Source: Enoplolaimus lenunculus (taxonomy: Eukaryota; Nematoda; Enoplea; Enoplida; Thoracostomopsidae). Taken from it: a DNA stretch of 64,000 nt. The notes under the pieces were generated by a model. The model was not told the DNA's origin. It worked only from the letters and a program-made list of their open reading frames with translations, and searched no databases. This document shows, one piece after another, positions 23,101-34,460 of this stretch (positions within the stretch are counted from its first letter, which is position 1; every line of letters begins with the position of its first letter). The stretch spans positions 62,001 to 126,000 of the forward strand of contig JASANG010002605.1 in the NCBI GenBank assembly GCA_030248215.1. The letters are read 5' to 3'. Position numbers and translations under genes: made by a program.

Positions 23101-26100
23101 TTGCAAATTATGTACGCAAAATAAGACACAGTATTTAGTGTATAACAATTATGACACGTATACATACTACAGTATCTCTACAAGACGCAAGATAGCTAAC
23201 TGGTAATAGTACTGCCATCATCGAGACTGCTGTCTGAATTACAGTTTGACACGAGGTAACGAGTGAAATAGAAATACTTGTGTAAATTAGTTAAAATTCG
23301 GTAAAGATAATTTTTTGGACCCATGTTACTTTAAGGGAAGTCCAGGTTTTTGGTGGGTTTATAAAAAAAGTAAGCTTAGATTCTGCGTTACATTGTTCTG
23401 CTTAGGCTTAGGCTCATGCTTATTCTTAGGCTTAGGAACACATTTTTGCAACGCTTAGGCTTATGAATGCGCGTAATCTACTGTCACTCCCCAAAAAATA
23501 ACATTGGCCATTTATTGTATTGTGGCAAAGTTTGGAAAATAAATTCAGTTCGTTAAAATAATTTTAGTGATTTCAGATTTTTAGAAACAATAAATACAGA
23601 CGTTAATCAATGGCTGATACGCGCATTGGATCATGAAAAAGATGTAAGCTTAAAATGTATAATAGTCATGAGCCTCTAAACAAGTAAGGGTTGGTGTTTC
23701 CATATAAACCGGTCAACCACTGACTCCAACCTTCTCACCTAGTAAGTTAATGGTAGGCCGGATGGCCAGTCCACCACTACACTTGGTACAGAAATGGTAT
23801 GGTAAACTGCGCTGAATGCACTCCAAATTAGATTTCTAAATTGGCACTGTTATTTGCTGATTTAATGAGGCTCAGTGGGCTCTGGCCGTTTTTATTTGAA
23901 AATCGCTAGACATAAGCCAGTGTACCTTTAACTGTCGTTCAGTACCTGTTTAATACGTTTGAGCGATATTTCAGGACTGGTACAACAACGCAAGTCCTGA
24001 ATGCGATAGCTGTCGCTACTATTATACTGTGTTACCTTCAGTAATGTTCGGTATAGTGGAAGATCAGGTAATAAGAAGTATTCTATTATTCATAATGTGT
24101 TGGGTTACAGACACATCACTTGACTCGAGTATGTAATTAATATTAAATTTATGTCTCAAAATTGACTTCATTTCAATACTTGATCGTTTTACTAAAATTG
24201 TCAGCTTCAGTCGTAATATTGTTACTTATATTTTTAAAGTTAAAACTAGAAGCTTAAAATGAGTAATTATGGAATATTGGTCCCATGCATGGACCAGGAG
24301 TCGACCGCTTTTCCGCGGCACTGTAATAGAGTAAGCCTTAAGCTTTAGACTACTTCCTTTACGTAGGCATAGGCTTACGTATAGGCTTTATCCTTACGCT
24401 TAGGCTTAGGAATATGCTCATACCACTGTTTACGTCATTGATCTATGCCAAGCTTGATATTATTTATGAGTATATTACAGGTAACATTAGCGAAAGAAAT
24501 AAGCGACCAAGCAGTATTACGTGTCCTTTGCCTGTGCCACGATGAATTGATTGCAATGTCTGAAACTTATCAAAGTAATTGAAAAGCATCTACTGCAACT
24601 CTATATATCCGCAATTACTGTGTGCATAACTCGTATAACCCTGTTAGAAACATGTCATACCAGAGATGAGGCAAAATTATCCGGTCCTAAAATTACTGAA
24701 AAGACGAGAAAAATGCAAATTTAACAGACTTCTCAACTACCCGCTGATCCCAGAAATCGAGAAAGTTTTTTATTCGCATAAAAATTTGACACGACAATAC
24801 GCTGTCACAAATTCTTCGCTGCTGGCTGGTAAACGCGTGTTGCATTTCGCTTACACTATCGATTAATATATTGGACATCTAAAATTAATAGCAAATTGCG
24901 CAAGTCATAAAAAAAGCTTATATACTTACATGTAGGACACAAGCCGAAGCTGAGTTATCTGGGAAGCTTCTCGAACATGTTTTATAACCAGCCGGAAGGT
25001 AAGTACCACTTATATCCCAGGTTTTGTCAAAAACGTTAATTACGTGCAATTTAATTTACAGATGCAGTCGAGGTGTTCGGTACAACCCATTTCAAAGACA
25101 GAAGCCGGCTAACAAAGTTTACAGCTAATATGGTAAGTTGACCTAAATGAGAATTAGGACAACAAGCTTATTTTGTAGCTTCGTGACCAGAAGATGTCGA
25201 GTTTCATATCTTGATATTAGTGCAGTCCTTTAGCCAGCTCACCTTGCTAGGGGACTATGAAATCTTCAGGAGGGTAAAACAAGGGTTTTCAATTAATCAT
25301 AAGTGAGGTTGAAATTTTTAGGGGGGTGACAAAATTTTTACAGAGGGCTGAGGGCACCAATGGTCCCTTCTTCTAGCTAAGAGCCCGCATGGATGCGACC
25401 AGGATTTTGGTTTGTGAACGAACACACCGGATGCTTATGTATTGGTGATGTATATAGACCGTTTGCTAGGTTTTTTATTTCAGAGCGGCCACAGCAATGT
25501 ATAATGTATATACAGTCAGGGAATTGGTTCTCAAGTAGCAAGTAACCATATATTAACAATATTTTCAAAGCCGACGAGGTGCCGATGCTACGATTCGTTA
25601 CCCCTTTTCTGGGGTTGCACCTTTGCCCTAAGCGTCTAGTTTTTCGTCTTATGCTGCAACCTAGTATATCGAGCTACAAATAACCATATTACCAATGCGA
25701 CCTTTCGGCGGCGAACCGAAGTCACACATTTAAAAGCCAAAAATGATTGTAGAATTTTTGTGAAAAAATTCATTTTTATAAATTTTAGATCGCAGTTTCA
25801 AACAATTGTCAAATCACTTGTCAACAATGTGAAAAAATGCGTTTACGTGCAAAAGACTACGACGCCGTGGATCATTTTTTGGTTACAACGCTGGTGCATA
25901 AAGTTGAACGAATGAAAGAAATTTGGATGAAAATTGCTAAAATGAGGTAAGCAAAAATTGTTTTTAGCTTTATTTGCTATTTAATACTCCGAGAATAAAT
26001 TGTGTTATGTTTAACATAAAAAGTATTAATTTTTGGGTTATGCTATCTACTTATATATTTTGAAACTACTGGAAACTTACAGAAAGATAGGGTTCAGACA

Positions 26101-29100
26101 AGGGGATTGTAATCTCAGCACCCTGTAAATTCCAACGAGTTGACTAATCAACTCAGATGGCGGATAGTTATTTCTGAGTTAAGTATAATGAACAGTAACT
26201 TACTCTCAGTTGAGTTGACTCTCACTTTGAGTTAATTCAGAAAAGTTGGATTTACTCAGAGTTCTGAGTACTGATAGTCCAACTCAGACTGAGTGATTCA
26301 ACTCGTTCTGAGTTAAATGAACTCGATGGAATTTACAGCGCAACGTTTTTCGTTAAGTATTTACGCATAGCGTATTAAACTTTAGTTCCTTATGCTACTG
26401 CAGTGAGTAGGAGGCTCTTTATGACCGACAGCCTACATTTTTCCTGTTGAAGAAAAAAACTGGCTACGGAACTCGCAGTCTTGATCTAATGCATTGAACT
26501 GTAGCTTCCGCCACCGCTTATTAAACAGCGTTTGTGAACATAAAACTGTTTCAGATGGGTTCCAAGTTTAATACTTATTATAATTTTTGTGTTTAATACT
26601 TATTATAATTTTTGTGTTTAATACTTTTTATAATTTTTGTGTTTAATACTTTTTATAACTTTTGTGTTTAATACTTTTTATAATTTTTGTGTTTACAGTA
26701 TAACTTTTTTGTTGCGTGAAGTTTTCGACGATCTGAAGCAACATTTCCTCGATCTGATGACCAAAAAATGGTAATGCATCCTCCACAATAATTTGCCTAT
26801 TCAGTGTTACAAATTTATCGCAATTGCCAATATATACATTACCTTATAATATTCACATTTATACTCAATACGTAGTCAAAAAACGAGCAGAGGTTAAACC
26901 CGTCGAGGCTAAAAACACGAAAACTTGCATAACTACACTGTAACATGCGATGCGTGGATTAATCAACTCAGAGAGCGAATTAGACTTGTCTTTTTATTAT
27001 TTCTGAGTTAATAATATAAAACATTAACCCACTCTGAGCTGATTTAATTCTGGATTATTTGATTAATTAATCTGAATGAGTTCAATCAATGCAAAATTCT
27101 GAGTTCTGAAAGACATAATTCAAAGCTCAGGCTTTTGAGTTATAATCAGCTCATTGGAATTTACAGTGTATGATATTTTGTTTTCAGACACTGCTTGTAT
27201 TAAGTTGCATTTTTTTAATTTAAAAGCCAATTTTCAAAACTTAATTTTTGTATTAAAATTGGATATAAAAATGAAATCTTTTAAACCTAAGTGCAGTTTC
27301 AAAACTGGAATAATATTTCTGTTTTGAAATTCAATTTCATAAAAGTCGATTTTTTTCAATGTTTACACACAAAGATTCAAATGTGACAAATCTGGTTTCA
27401 GAAGGTTAAAATATGATTTTTTAATATTAGCAAAAAAAATTATTTTCAGGCTTTCCAATCCGTTTTTGATGGACACAATTTGTGCGACAATTGAAGACTA
27501 TCACAACGATCATTCACATTTGCGACCCAAACTCCAACTAAGCATTTTATCCGGGTTCGAGTATCGTGTGTTGCGTGAATTCTTGGGCGCTGTTGAAAAA
27601 CGGTACGGAGAGAAACAAATTTTGGGGGGCACCGCGGAGACACATCCTCAGGAATAGGACTGCAATTATATACGCTCTTACGCAATAGTTTGGAATCGGA
27701 TTCAAGGTCAGACTCGGACTTAGGCTTTAAAGGGGCTCCTGTACACTTTACTCCTACATTTAAGGTTATTTCAATGCCAGGGTATATAAGTGTGTATGTT
27801 TGTCGTTCTACAGAAATTTTAGAGGCAGGTTAAAACATTAACAGCAAATTTAAAATTCCGACGTAATATCAGTTATTTAATCAAAATATCGAACTTAGAC
27901 TACCATGGTTGGACTGGTACTTGAAATCGGCTTTGTCAGTTGAATATAAACCGGCTCACTACACTAAATTAAAAAAAATTAAATAGCTAATATTTTATCA
28001 TTTTATTGAATTGAGCAAATTTCAATCAGCTTGTCAGGCTTTGCCCGATTGGTTTTGTTGGCCAATCTACGTACTGTAAACTACAAATATTGCGTTTCAG
28101 GCAACTAACGTTCAATGATTATGATACGCGAAACGTTGCCGGGACCCAACTAACCTCAGAAGCTGAGCAGCTTGAAACTGTCCTACGTCAATTGACTCCG
28201 CCATCCCTTGAGGTTATCGGTTATTTTCTTATTTCTTGCTAACAAAATTTCATTTTCAAAAATTTTTATTCATTTTGTGTGCTTAAAATGTCATAAAAAC
28301 GAAACATATATTCGAAACAATTTTCGAAAACAAACAGGTTTACAAATTTTAGGTAATTAATTATTGAAGTTTAATTTTTCTCAGCTGCAAGCTGTAGAAT
28401 TTTGATTGTAAATCACCGGCTCTGGATAAATGACTAAAATGTTAGGTTTTTGACAAAATTGTCAAACGGTTAACTATGGTTCAATACGCAAGTGTTCGCA
28501 CTCAACAGGGATAAATTCGGAATGGGCGGAGTAGCTTCTGTGGAGTTATTCTTCCAGGACCACACCAAAATCTAGCCAAGTAAAAAACATATTCGTGGTT
28601 GAATTCTCAATCTAAGGCATACAAAAAGCTATCGAAAGTATACGAATACATCACCAAATATATTCACTGAAAAACGATTCACACAAATTATCTGTCTCAT
28701 ATATATTCGCCTTGCCCTATGCCTATAACCTGTCCCTCTCAAAAATACACAAAATAGCAATATAGCACACCAAGTAAAACAGTGAGCATGCTTTTGCGTT
28801 TATCTCGCCTGGTCGTTTATACCAATTCAATTTGCTAAGATGCAAGTGTTTGAAACAAAGCTGTAACTTTGTGAACAGAATAAAGGCAGTTAGGATGTTG
28901 TTGAAAAATGGGGCCAATTTTAGGGGCTTAACAGTAGATTAAGCGTATTTCTAAGCCGAAGCCTAAGCCTAAGTGTTGCAAAAATGTGTTCCTAAGCCTA
29001 AGCCTAAGCTTAAGCCTAAGCCTAAGCCTAAGCAAAAAAATGTAATATAGAATCTAATCCTACACTTTATTGACCCATCAGAAACCTGGACGCCCCTTAA

Positions 29101-30275
29101 AGTGTAACATCGACCAGAAATGGATCTAAATTGCAGTAAAACCTTAACCCTTTCTCACATGAATATTTTCTATTTCCCCTGAGACCTGCTTTTATGCTAG
29201 GATTCGAACTCCGGTGACTGGAGTGGGAGGCGTATACCATCACCACTCAGCTATAGGAGCTTGACGCTCGAGCCCAAGGGGGCTCTCATGTCTTGTGGTG
29301 ATTTAGTACTATGTATACGTGTTGCAATTGTTAAACACGGTGCGATATATATTACTTAACGTATACACACTGCGCTCAGTTGCCTATGGGCAACTCAATG
29401 TGAGAAGGGGTTAAAACGAGCTGGCTGCATGTTTTTTAAATTTAAACATTTCAGATAATGTACCTAACTGATATATTATTAGCAATTGGTGAAGTTTTAA
29501 TGCTACGAGATCGATCTCTGGTGGCGTTAGAAGTTTCGGTACGTTGTATTGCACGCAATGCAAACGGGCAGAACAGATTTCATGCCGGGCTGAAGAACGC
29601 TTGAGAAGTGTTTGCCCCATTGGTGATTTCATTTGGGTATTTAAGCTTAGGCTTTGGCTTTTAAACGCAGGTTTAGGCTCAGATGAAACGGCTTAAGCAA
29701 AAATTTAAGTTTAGGCTTGGACTTGGAATATCATACCCCGAAACTTACGCCTTAATATAATCTAAGCCTGCACCTAAGTGTTAATCTGTGAAAAGGAAAA
29801 GTGTACAAGAACCCTCAGCAGATGAAACTACGTCAGATAGGGTGGTTTTTAAATTATCATATGGGGGTCGATATTGTGTACCTACGCTTGATGGGCGTTT
29901 TGTTTTGATTAGGGTTCAGTAACGGCTAGAAAGTTCTATGAAGTGTACGCTCAAGTCCTACGTACACTAAATCCTGTCCTCAATCGTGTGACATTTTCAT
30001 TAAACATCCCAATTGCTCAACTTTGACTGGCTGTATTAGTTTTTAATTTTTTTTAAATTTTAAGCGCCACTTTTTAAAATTTTAAGAGTTTTGTTCGCAA
30101 ATTTCCCGACAGTACAGTTGAGCTAATCGCCGGAATGATACAAATGCGCGAAGATTACGGATGGTCGGATGCTCGGCAACTCGCAGAAGATATACTGAAA
30201 CAGCATCGCTTTAAGACTTCTAATGAAGTGTCTCCGTATGAACTTATACTTCGACCTGAACCAGAATTAAACTAA
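14172..30275 (+). CDS. EXOC3: Exocyst complex component 3 (Sec6), complete 22-exon gene
   Basis: Encodes Sec6, a rod-like subunit of the octameric exocyst that tethers secretory vesicles to the plasma membrane before SNARE-driven fusion. Exons: 14172-14273, 15059-15228, 15461-15551, 16342-16448, 17658-17739, 19366-19514, 19985-20098, 20537-20642, 21299-21382, 21924-21997, 22669-22773, 23577-23643, 23975-24067, 24481-24574, 24936-24998, 25062-25132, 25789-25946, 26699-26770, 27450-27602, 28101-28212, 29455-29538, 30087-30275. Every junction has AG/GT and compatible phase; the total is 2340 nt, 779 aa, near the ~750 aa usual for the family. Family landmarks seen in order: RPEQLHRVEQ near the N-terminus, LRIIEREER, GFLPPGRPRQW, CFPPYY, QLLSWL, SNNCQ and LMTKKW. 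The junction after KKW, donor GTACGG at 27603, is weak but the only one that restores the family reading. Introns hold many transposons; no exon is damaged. Confidence 0.96.
14300..14570 (-). mobile_element. Family E piggyBac-like MITE, copy 2
   Basis: TTAA-CCCTTTCTCACAT at the left and ATGTGAGAAGGGG-TTAA at the right. It lies in EXOC3 intron 1, inverted relative to copy 1, so exon 1 sits between two facing copies. The tRNA-like boxes are intact on the minus strand. Confidence 0.9.
16082..16250 (+). mobile_element. Family A element, diverged copy
   Basis: The left end GCCAATGTACAGAACAGGG, the AGTATAAGCATGTTCC block and the right AGAAAAACGTTCGGCACCTGAT block match family A. Hexamers are degenerate here. 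Intronic to EXOC3. Confidence 0.65.
16523..16681. mobile_element. Family F foldback element, short form
   Basis: AGCCCTATTCACACGTGTAAG at the left is the inverted copy of CTTGCACGTGTGAATAGGGCT at the right, with nested GCTGCGAGAA/TTCTCGCAGC arms. About 160 bp; nearly the whole element is a hairpin. Other copies: 30526-30790, 38391-38668, 39808-39917. Confidence 0.85.
17236..17634 (+). mobile_element. Family D element, full-length copy
   Basis: TA-CTGTACTGACCCGAATAAG at the left and CTTATTCGGGTCACTCCAG-TA at the right: inverted ends within a TA duplication, as for Tc1/mariner-type MITEs. The interior repeats GAGTCC, GTAAGCGGAT and GGAGAGGCCAAATAAAT blocks shared by all copies. EXOC3 intron 4. 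Confidence 0.88.
19795..19960 (+). repeat. Family I dispersed repeat
   Basis: Same block order as the copy at 5188, including CCCTTGTATGCCC and GATGAGCTGGCTACGGGCC. Lies 25 bases before EXOC3 exon 7. Just upstream, 19546-19790 looks like a badly decayed family E copy (GAGAGCTCTCACGTCCTGTAG, GCACGGTGTA). Confidence 0.65.
20214..20380 (+). repeat. Family I dispersed repeat
   Basis: Repeats the AAACTGTCAACCTTGCTTGTAAGT and CCTTGTATG blocks and a CTAGATGAACTGGATTCGGGCC end. EXOC3 intron 7. Confidence 0.6.
20816..20950 (+). repeat. Family I dispersed repeat
   Basis: GGCCCCCCTTGGAAATATTTTGG start and AGGTGAGCTGGTTACGGGCC end. It directly precedes a family Q copy in EXOC3 intron 8. Confidence 0.6.
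20953..21172. mobile_element. Family Q element with inverted ends
   Basis: GCCCGTATTCTCAAATGCGG at the left and CACATTTGAGAATGCGGGC at the right are inverted copies. The same ends and internal GGTCTTG and AACTGG.GATAG blocks recur at 47109-47590, and fragments near 41725-41790 and 45600-45660. Confidence 0.7.
22335..22495 (+). repeat. Family I dispersed repeat
   Basis: Begins CCCGTAGCCAGAGCGG, contains AATTTTCAATCGTGCTTGTAAGTC and ends AAAGATGAATTGGC. EXOC3 intron 10. Confidence 0.6.
23325..23500 (-). mobile_element. Family B element (TTAGGC-bearing)
   Basis: CATGTTACTTTAAGGG at the left, CAGGTTTTTGGTGGGTTTAT next, then GGCTTAGGCTTAGG-type hexamers and a GTAATCTACTGTCACTCCCC end. It is in the reverse orientation to the copies at 28915, 40573 and 46085. 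EXOC3 intron 11. Confidence 0.75.
24280..24440 (-). mobile_element. Family A element, diverged copy
   Basis: Contains AAGCCTTAAGCTTTAGACTA, degenerate TTAGGC hexamers and AGGAATATGCTCATACCACTG, matching the reverse orientation of family A. Termini are eroded. EXOC3 intron 13. Confidence 0.55.
25225..25370 (-). repeat. Family I dispersed repeat, inverted copy
   Basis: AGCCAGCTCACCTTGCTAGGGG at the left and GAGGTTGAAATTTTTAGGGGG toward the right are the reverse of the other family I copies. EXOC3 intron 16. Confidence 0.6.
26122..26341. mobile_element. Family G element with inverted ends
   Basis: CCTGTAAATTCCAACGAGTT at the left and AACTCGATGGAATTTACAG at the right are inverted copies; the interior is packed with GAGTTGA/TCAACTC words. 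Other copies: 26936-27169 and a decayed one near 37470-37720. EXOC3 intron 17. Confidence 0.8.
26566..26690 (+). repeat. 25-bp tandem array running into the EXOC3 exon 18 acceptor
   Basis: Five copies of GTTTAATACTT(A/T)(T/T)TATAA at exact 25-bp steps (26566, 26591, 26616, 26641, 26666). A sixth unit starts at 26691 and turns into the GTTTACAG acceptor of exon 18 (26699). Confidence 0.93.
26936..27169. mobile_element. Family G element, second copy
   Basis: ACACTGTAACATGCG at the left and TCATTGGAATTTACAGTG at the right with internal AATCAACTCAGAG and TTTCTGAGTTAATA blocks shared with the copy at 26122. EXOC3 intron 18. Confidence 0.7.
28915..29110 (+). mobile_element. Family B element with a long GCCTAA hexamer run
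   Basis: TAGGGGCTTAACAGTAGATTAAGCGTATT, then two runs of GCCTAA hexamers split by GTTGCAAAAATGTGTTCC, and AGAAACCTGGACGCCCCTTAAAGT at the end. EXOC3 intron 20. Confidence 0.8.
29144..29414 (-). mobile_element. Family E piggyBac-like MITE, copy 3
   Basis: TTAA-CCCTTTCTCACAT and TGTGAGAAGGGG-TTAA ends, near-identical to copy 2, so probably recent. tRNA-like boxes are present on the minus strand. It ends 40 bases before EXOC3 exon 21. Confidence 0.9.
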
Positions 30276-30482
30276 CACAAGACCATTTTTTTCGGTATCT
30301 GTGTAAACCAGTGTAGTACCAAAGGCCTGTTTACAGCTCCGGATTTCCGGCAAATTTCGTAGTGCATATTCTTCGTATTTTTGCAAATGTTGTTTTGCTG
30401 CGATTCGGTGAGTTTGTTTGCAACTAAACGCTCTCAGCTCACTTTGAAAACATTAATTTGTAATATTTTTCAATGATACAGA

Positions 30483-30488
30483 AATAAA
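30483..30488 (+). terminator. Candidate poly(A) signal for EXOC3
   Basis: AATAAA lies about 208 bases after the EXOC3 stop codon and just before the family F element at 30526. It is the first canonical hexamer noticed downstream. Confidence 0.45.
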
Positions 30489-30525
30489 AACAAAACTTTG
30501 ACAAATAATTGCTAAAATGAACGTA

Positions 30526-30790
30526 AAGCCCTCTTTACACGTGCCAGTTTTTGCCGCGAGAACTTGCAGCTGCAAATTGCACGCAGAATTTGCATTTTTT
30601 ATCAGCCAATAAGAAAGCGGCTGCAACAAATTCAGTGAACTTGCATGGTTATTCACACATGTGAAGTTTGATTTTTAAGAATTATTTACAGCTGCAACTT
30701 TTTCCTACGGGATTTTTGACAAAAACTTGCAAGTGCAAGTTGCAGTTGCAAATTATCGCAGCAAAAGTTTGCACGTGTGAATAGGGCTTT
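30526..30790. mobile_element. Family F foldback element, long form
   Basis: AAGCCCTCTTTACACGTGCC at the left and TTTGCACGTGTGAATAGGGCTT at the right. Relative to the short form it has an extra central segment (CATGGTTATTCACACATGTGAA) shared with 38391-38668. Confidence 0.85.
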
Positions 30791-31596
30791 ATTAAAATCT
30801 CAGCGTTACTTCTATTACCTAATTTGGTATTACCTCCGCCTCTAGCAAAACATATTCACCTCTGACTACGATATTTTACGTCTGCTTGAACGCTGCTTTT
30901 AAAGCATACGGGTACACTATTGTCCATTATTTACCTACGCTAGATTTTCACCCGACCTATCTATCTATGACTTAGCCCCTTCTGCGTAAACTAACAATTA
31001 CTAAATTTTCAAATCAAAATATCAAAACATAGATTTTTCATTTTTACTGTATTGAAACATTCATATCTTGATTAAGTTTTCCACAGCACTTGTCGTGCAC
31101 TGTATACAACTCCAGTCAGTCTACGCGTGTGTCGTAGTTACAATTTCCAACTACGCCGTTATGTCTAAAGTTTAAAATGAATTTGTCTTAAAATTTTGAA
31201 AACTTTTTCTACCATCTTGAACGGGAGAGGGGGGGTTATATTACCTCGGAAATATATATTGGATACACAAAAAACGCACACTAGTTTTAGAATAATTAAC
31301 TGAGTGCTTGAGACTGCAAAAAATTTCACTCGATCGCTACGCTTTACTCGCCCAAAAACTTGCCGTTATTCGGTCATGAAATAAAGCCCTGTCTACGCTC
31401 TTGGTCAATTTTGTAAATTTGTTGCGAAGATCGCGGTAAATTGTGTTTCTTACTGATAAGCTTGCTGATAAGACATTTATCAGAAACGGTCACAAGTTAA
31501 AGTGACACATTAATAAAGTTATAATTGAGTGGTTTTTCAGCGTTATCGACACGTGTATAACTAAACCATATTAAATATAAACGCGTCAGATGCAAT

Positions 31597-32053
31597 TACT
31601 GTAGCAACCCGAATAAGAGAAGGGGACTGATATTTATTTGGCCTCTCTAGAGGGAACCACCCTGTTATTCGGTTATGGACGGATATTTATTTTTAACCCA
31701 CGGTCCGCCACACTTCGTTTCTGATATATATCCGTAACTGCAAGTGTCCGTTGAATTAAATGTTTATTTCTGTTGTGTCAATAGCTTGAGCGATAATACA
31801 AGGTTATACTTAAGAATGTACTTTTAAAACTTAAGGACGATTTAATGTTTCGAAGTTAAATTATTTGGTCCTAAAGTCATTTAGGCACAACTTACGATTA
31901 GGAATAATTGACATTTACATACTCTAATTAGAGTTTAGGGCCTCTATTCGCTTGCGGACTCTTATTAGGAATACGGACTCCTATTGATAGGACACAAAAT
32001 TGGGATCCTCCCCTTTTATTACTCACATCCCTCTTATTCGGGTCGCGACAGTA
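31597..32053 (-). mobile_element. Family D element, full-length copy
   Basis: TA-CTGTAGCAACCCGAATAAGAG and ATTCGGGTCGCGACAG-TA ends, interior in reverse orientation to 17236 (CTTGCGGACTC, GGTTATACTTAAGAATGTAC). Confidence 0.85.
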
Positions 32054-32269
32054 CGTTAAAACGAACCAAACCGCACCGTGTTATTTAGATGCTTTACTGG
32101 TCAATTTAATATGAATTAAAAAATATTCTAACGCTATTTTTGGCCAATTGGATTATTGGTATTTTCGTTTCTCTGCATTTAAATTTTCAAACAGAACTTC
32201 AAATCAAACACAATGAAGTAGAAATAACACTGTTTTGAATTGTGCATATTCTGTGTACGTCTAAATGCA

Positions 32270-32700
32270 GATAACACTGGGACTTTATCCGCGGGCAGAC
32301 GCGGGTCGTGAAACTAATTTAAGCCACGGCGCTATACCCGCGACTAAAGATTTGTATCACGCTGGTAAAACTTCACAATTTTTACCCGCGTCAAAATTTT
32401 AAGTTTTGAGGATCAAAACATACGCTATTGTCTGTTTTACCTCAGGACAGGTGCTGCCCGGTGCTTTATCTCGTTAGCTTTAAACTTATGTTGTTTTTAG
32501 TAAACTTTGAAGAGAAACATTCGTCGAAACTATAACGCAAATCTTCATTAAAGTGCAAATCGGCTGTGATCGTTAAAATACTGGGTTACCTTCAGGCGCA
32601 CGGGTAAAATGTGAGTCACGGGTAGATCGGTTTGACGCGGGTATACCACGGGTGAAAAAGATTCATTGGCCTGTGTAAAGTGCGGGACCGGTGAAAATTT
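32270..32700. repeat. Family L repeat copy
   Basis: CGCGGGCAGACGCGGGTCG, TATACCCGCGAC and later ACGCGGGTATACCACGGGTGAA segments resemble 175-300 and 2025-2480. Ends not resolved. Confidence 0.5.
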
Positions 32701-34017
32701 TTTACCCGTATGCCAGTCTGAGGCAGACAGACGAAAACGCCAATGTATAAAATTATCAATACAGATGGGCACCAAATATCTGAAATTGAGAAATATCAAA
32801 ATATGTAAGTATACATACGAAAGGAAACATATATTCTTATATATCCGGATTGTACCCTAATATCTGAAATTTAGTTGCCACCGGTATCTACAAAAAATTT
32901 GGCATATTTTTCACCGATGCGACACCGCCAGTAGTGAACTGATATTTGTAACAGAGTCAAACGCCACAAACTAGTTTGAAAATAGCTTTAGTGCTATTAG
33001 CTCAACATATATGGACTTAGACACAGTATTTTGTGAGCAAAAACGTTTGCAAAATTTTTTGAAATTTATTTATCTGTGAAAGTGTCTAACAACTGACAGA
33101 ATGGTGTTAAAATTGCTTAAATCCGACAACTCGTTCCCGAGTTATAGTATACAAAATCTGTTCTGCCATTCTACCGAGTTTGTCCCGAAAATAATAGCAT
33201 TAAATGTTTCGTTGACAGACGAAACAGTTCGATTTGTTTAAAAACTAATCAGCTACTCGACGATAAAGTGTTATAGTAGCTTAAAAATGAGGCGCCTAGT
33301 TCACATAAAAAGATGCCCTGCTATGAAAATTATATAAATTATTCAATATTTTATTGCAAAATGTCTTAAAAAGTTTCTTGGCAAAAAAATTGTTATTAAT
33401 TATTTCGTCGAAAACATGTGATTTGTGATAATTTTAAGTAATTTTGACTATTCAATCGTTTTAAAATTATTAGGTTTTTATGGCTAAGTTTGGACGGAAC
33501 AAATGTGTCTGGAAACACAAGAGACGGACAAATTTCAAATTGCCCGTTAATGAATGATTGGTCTGTTTTGCGAGCGGAGTTATTGGATTGAGAAATTTTC
33601 GTTCGGAAAGGATAGCTTTTGTGTTTGGAAATTTTACATCTTTTAAGACTGTTCAGAAACGATTTTGATTGCATAAAAATATTACATTGTGAGCTTGAGA
33701 TTTTCATAACATTGTTCGTCCGTCCTGGATCTGCCAACAGTTGTGATAGCACGAAGTTTAAAGGCAAGTAGGCAATTTATCATATGACGTATATTTCCGA
33801 AAACGGTAAATCAGTTGGTATCTAAGACTAAAGAATAAATTAGTTCGTCCTTGAGGTAAAATGTTATCGAAAACGAAAGACATTTGATATTTATCGAAAC
33901 CTGTCTAATTTCTATAGCCATATTTAACGTTTTTGGTCCAGAGCGTTTCGGCAATATTCTGTGAAATACAAATAACTGGTTCAGCTTATCTGTAAACTTT
34001 AAAGTGAACATGTTTTT

Positions 34018-34212
34018 ACACTGCAAAAAATGGTTGAGTCAAATTGACTCTTTTCGAAATAGGCTTTTCCTGGCTACACAAACTGAGTGAAATACGACTC
34101 CGCCAGAATCAAACCTGCGACTCTTGGCGGAGTCGAATTTTCACTCATTTTGTGTAGTCCGGAAAAGCCTATATCGGAGAGTAAATTTGACTCAACATTT
34201 TTTGCACTGTAG
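34018..34212. mobile_element. Family H hairpin element
   Basis: ACTGCAAAAAATGGTTGAGTC at the left and GACTCAACATTTTTTGCACTGT at the right, with arms continuing inward (GGCTTTTCC.GGCTACACAAA against TTTGTGTAGTCCGGAAAAGCC). Almost the whole 195 bp is an inverted repeat. It is the only copy seen. Confidence 0.85.
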
Positions 34213-34254
34213 GAAAAACAACGTAATATTTCGTTAACGCATTGAAACCGTTTG

Positions 34255-34460
34255 GAAATTTGGCCCTTGTAAAGATTATGGACGGAACGTTTTTCTGTGG
34301 ACTACAATATCGTAAACTTAACCTTTAGACTATTGTATGCTTAGGTTTAGGCGGTGTCTTAGACTTAGGTATAAGCTCATTCTAACACTTACACTTAGGC
34401 ATATGCTTAAAAATATGCTTATACTACTATTACGGGCCCTGCTCTATACACCGGCCGAAA
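34255..34460 (-). mobile_element. Family A element
   Basis: GGCCCTTGTAAAGATTATGGACG, then GAACGTTTTTCTGTGG, degenerate TTAGGC hexamers and CTTATACTACTATTACGGGCC at the other end. Confidence 0.7.

Noticed and set aside
27603-27657. EXOC3 ending at an in-frame TAG after exon 19
   Set aside because: It would remove the conserved C-terminal third. Splicing at GTACGG (27603) joins in phase to three further exons that match the family through to a stop at 30275.
28920-29040. True interstitial telomere from chromosome fusion
   Set aside because: The hexamers are bounded by inverted repeats common to other copies, which points to transposition instead of fusion.
33396-33767. 123-codon minus-strand frame
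   Set aside because: No start context, no splice sites fitting a neighbour, no motif. AT-rich sequence of this length yields such frames by chance.
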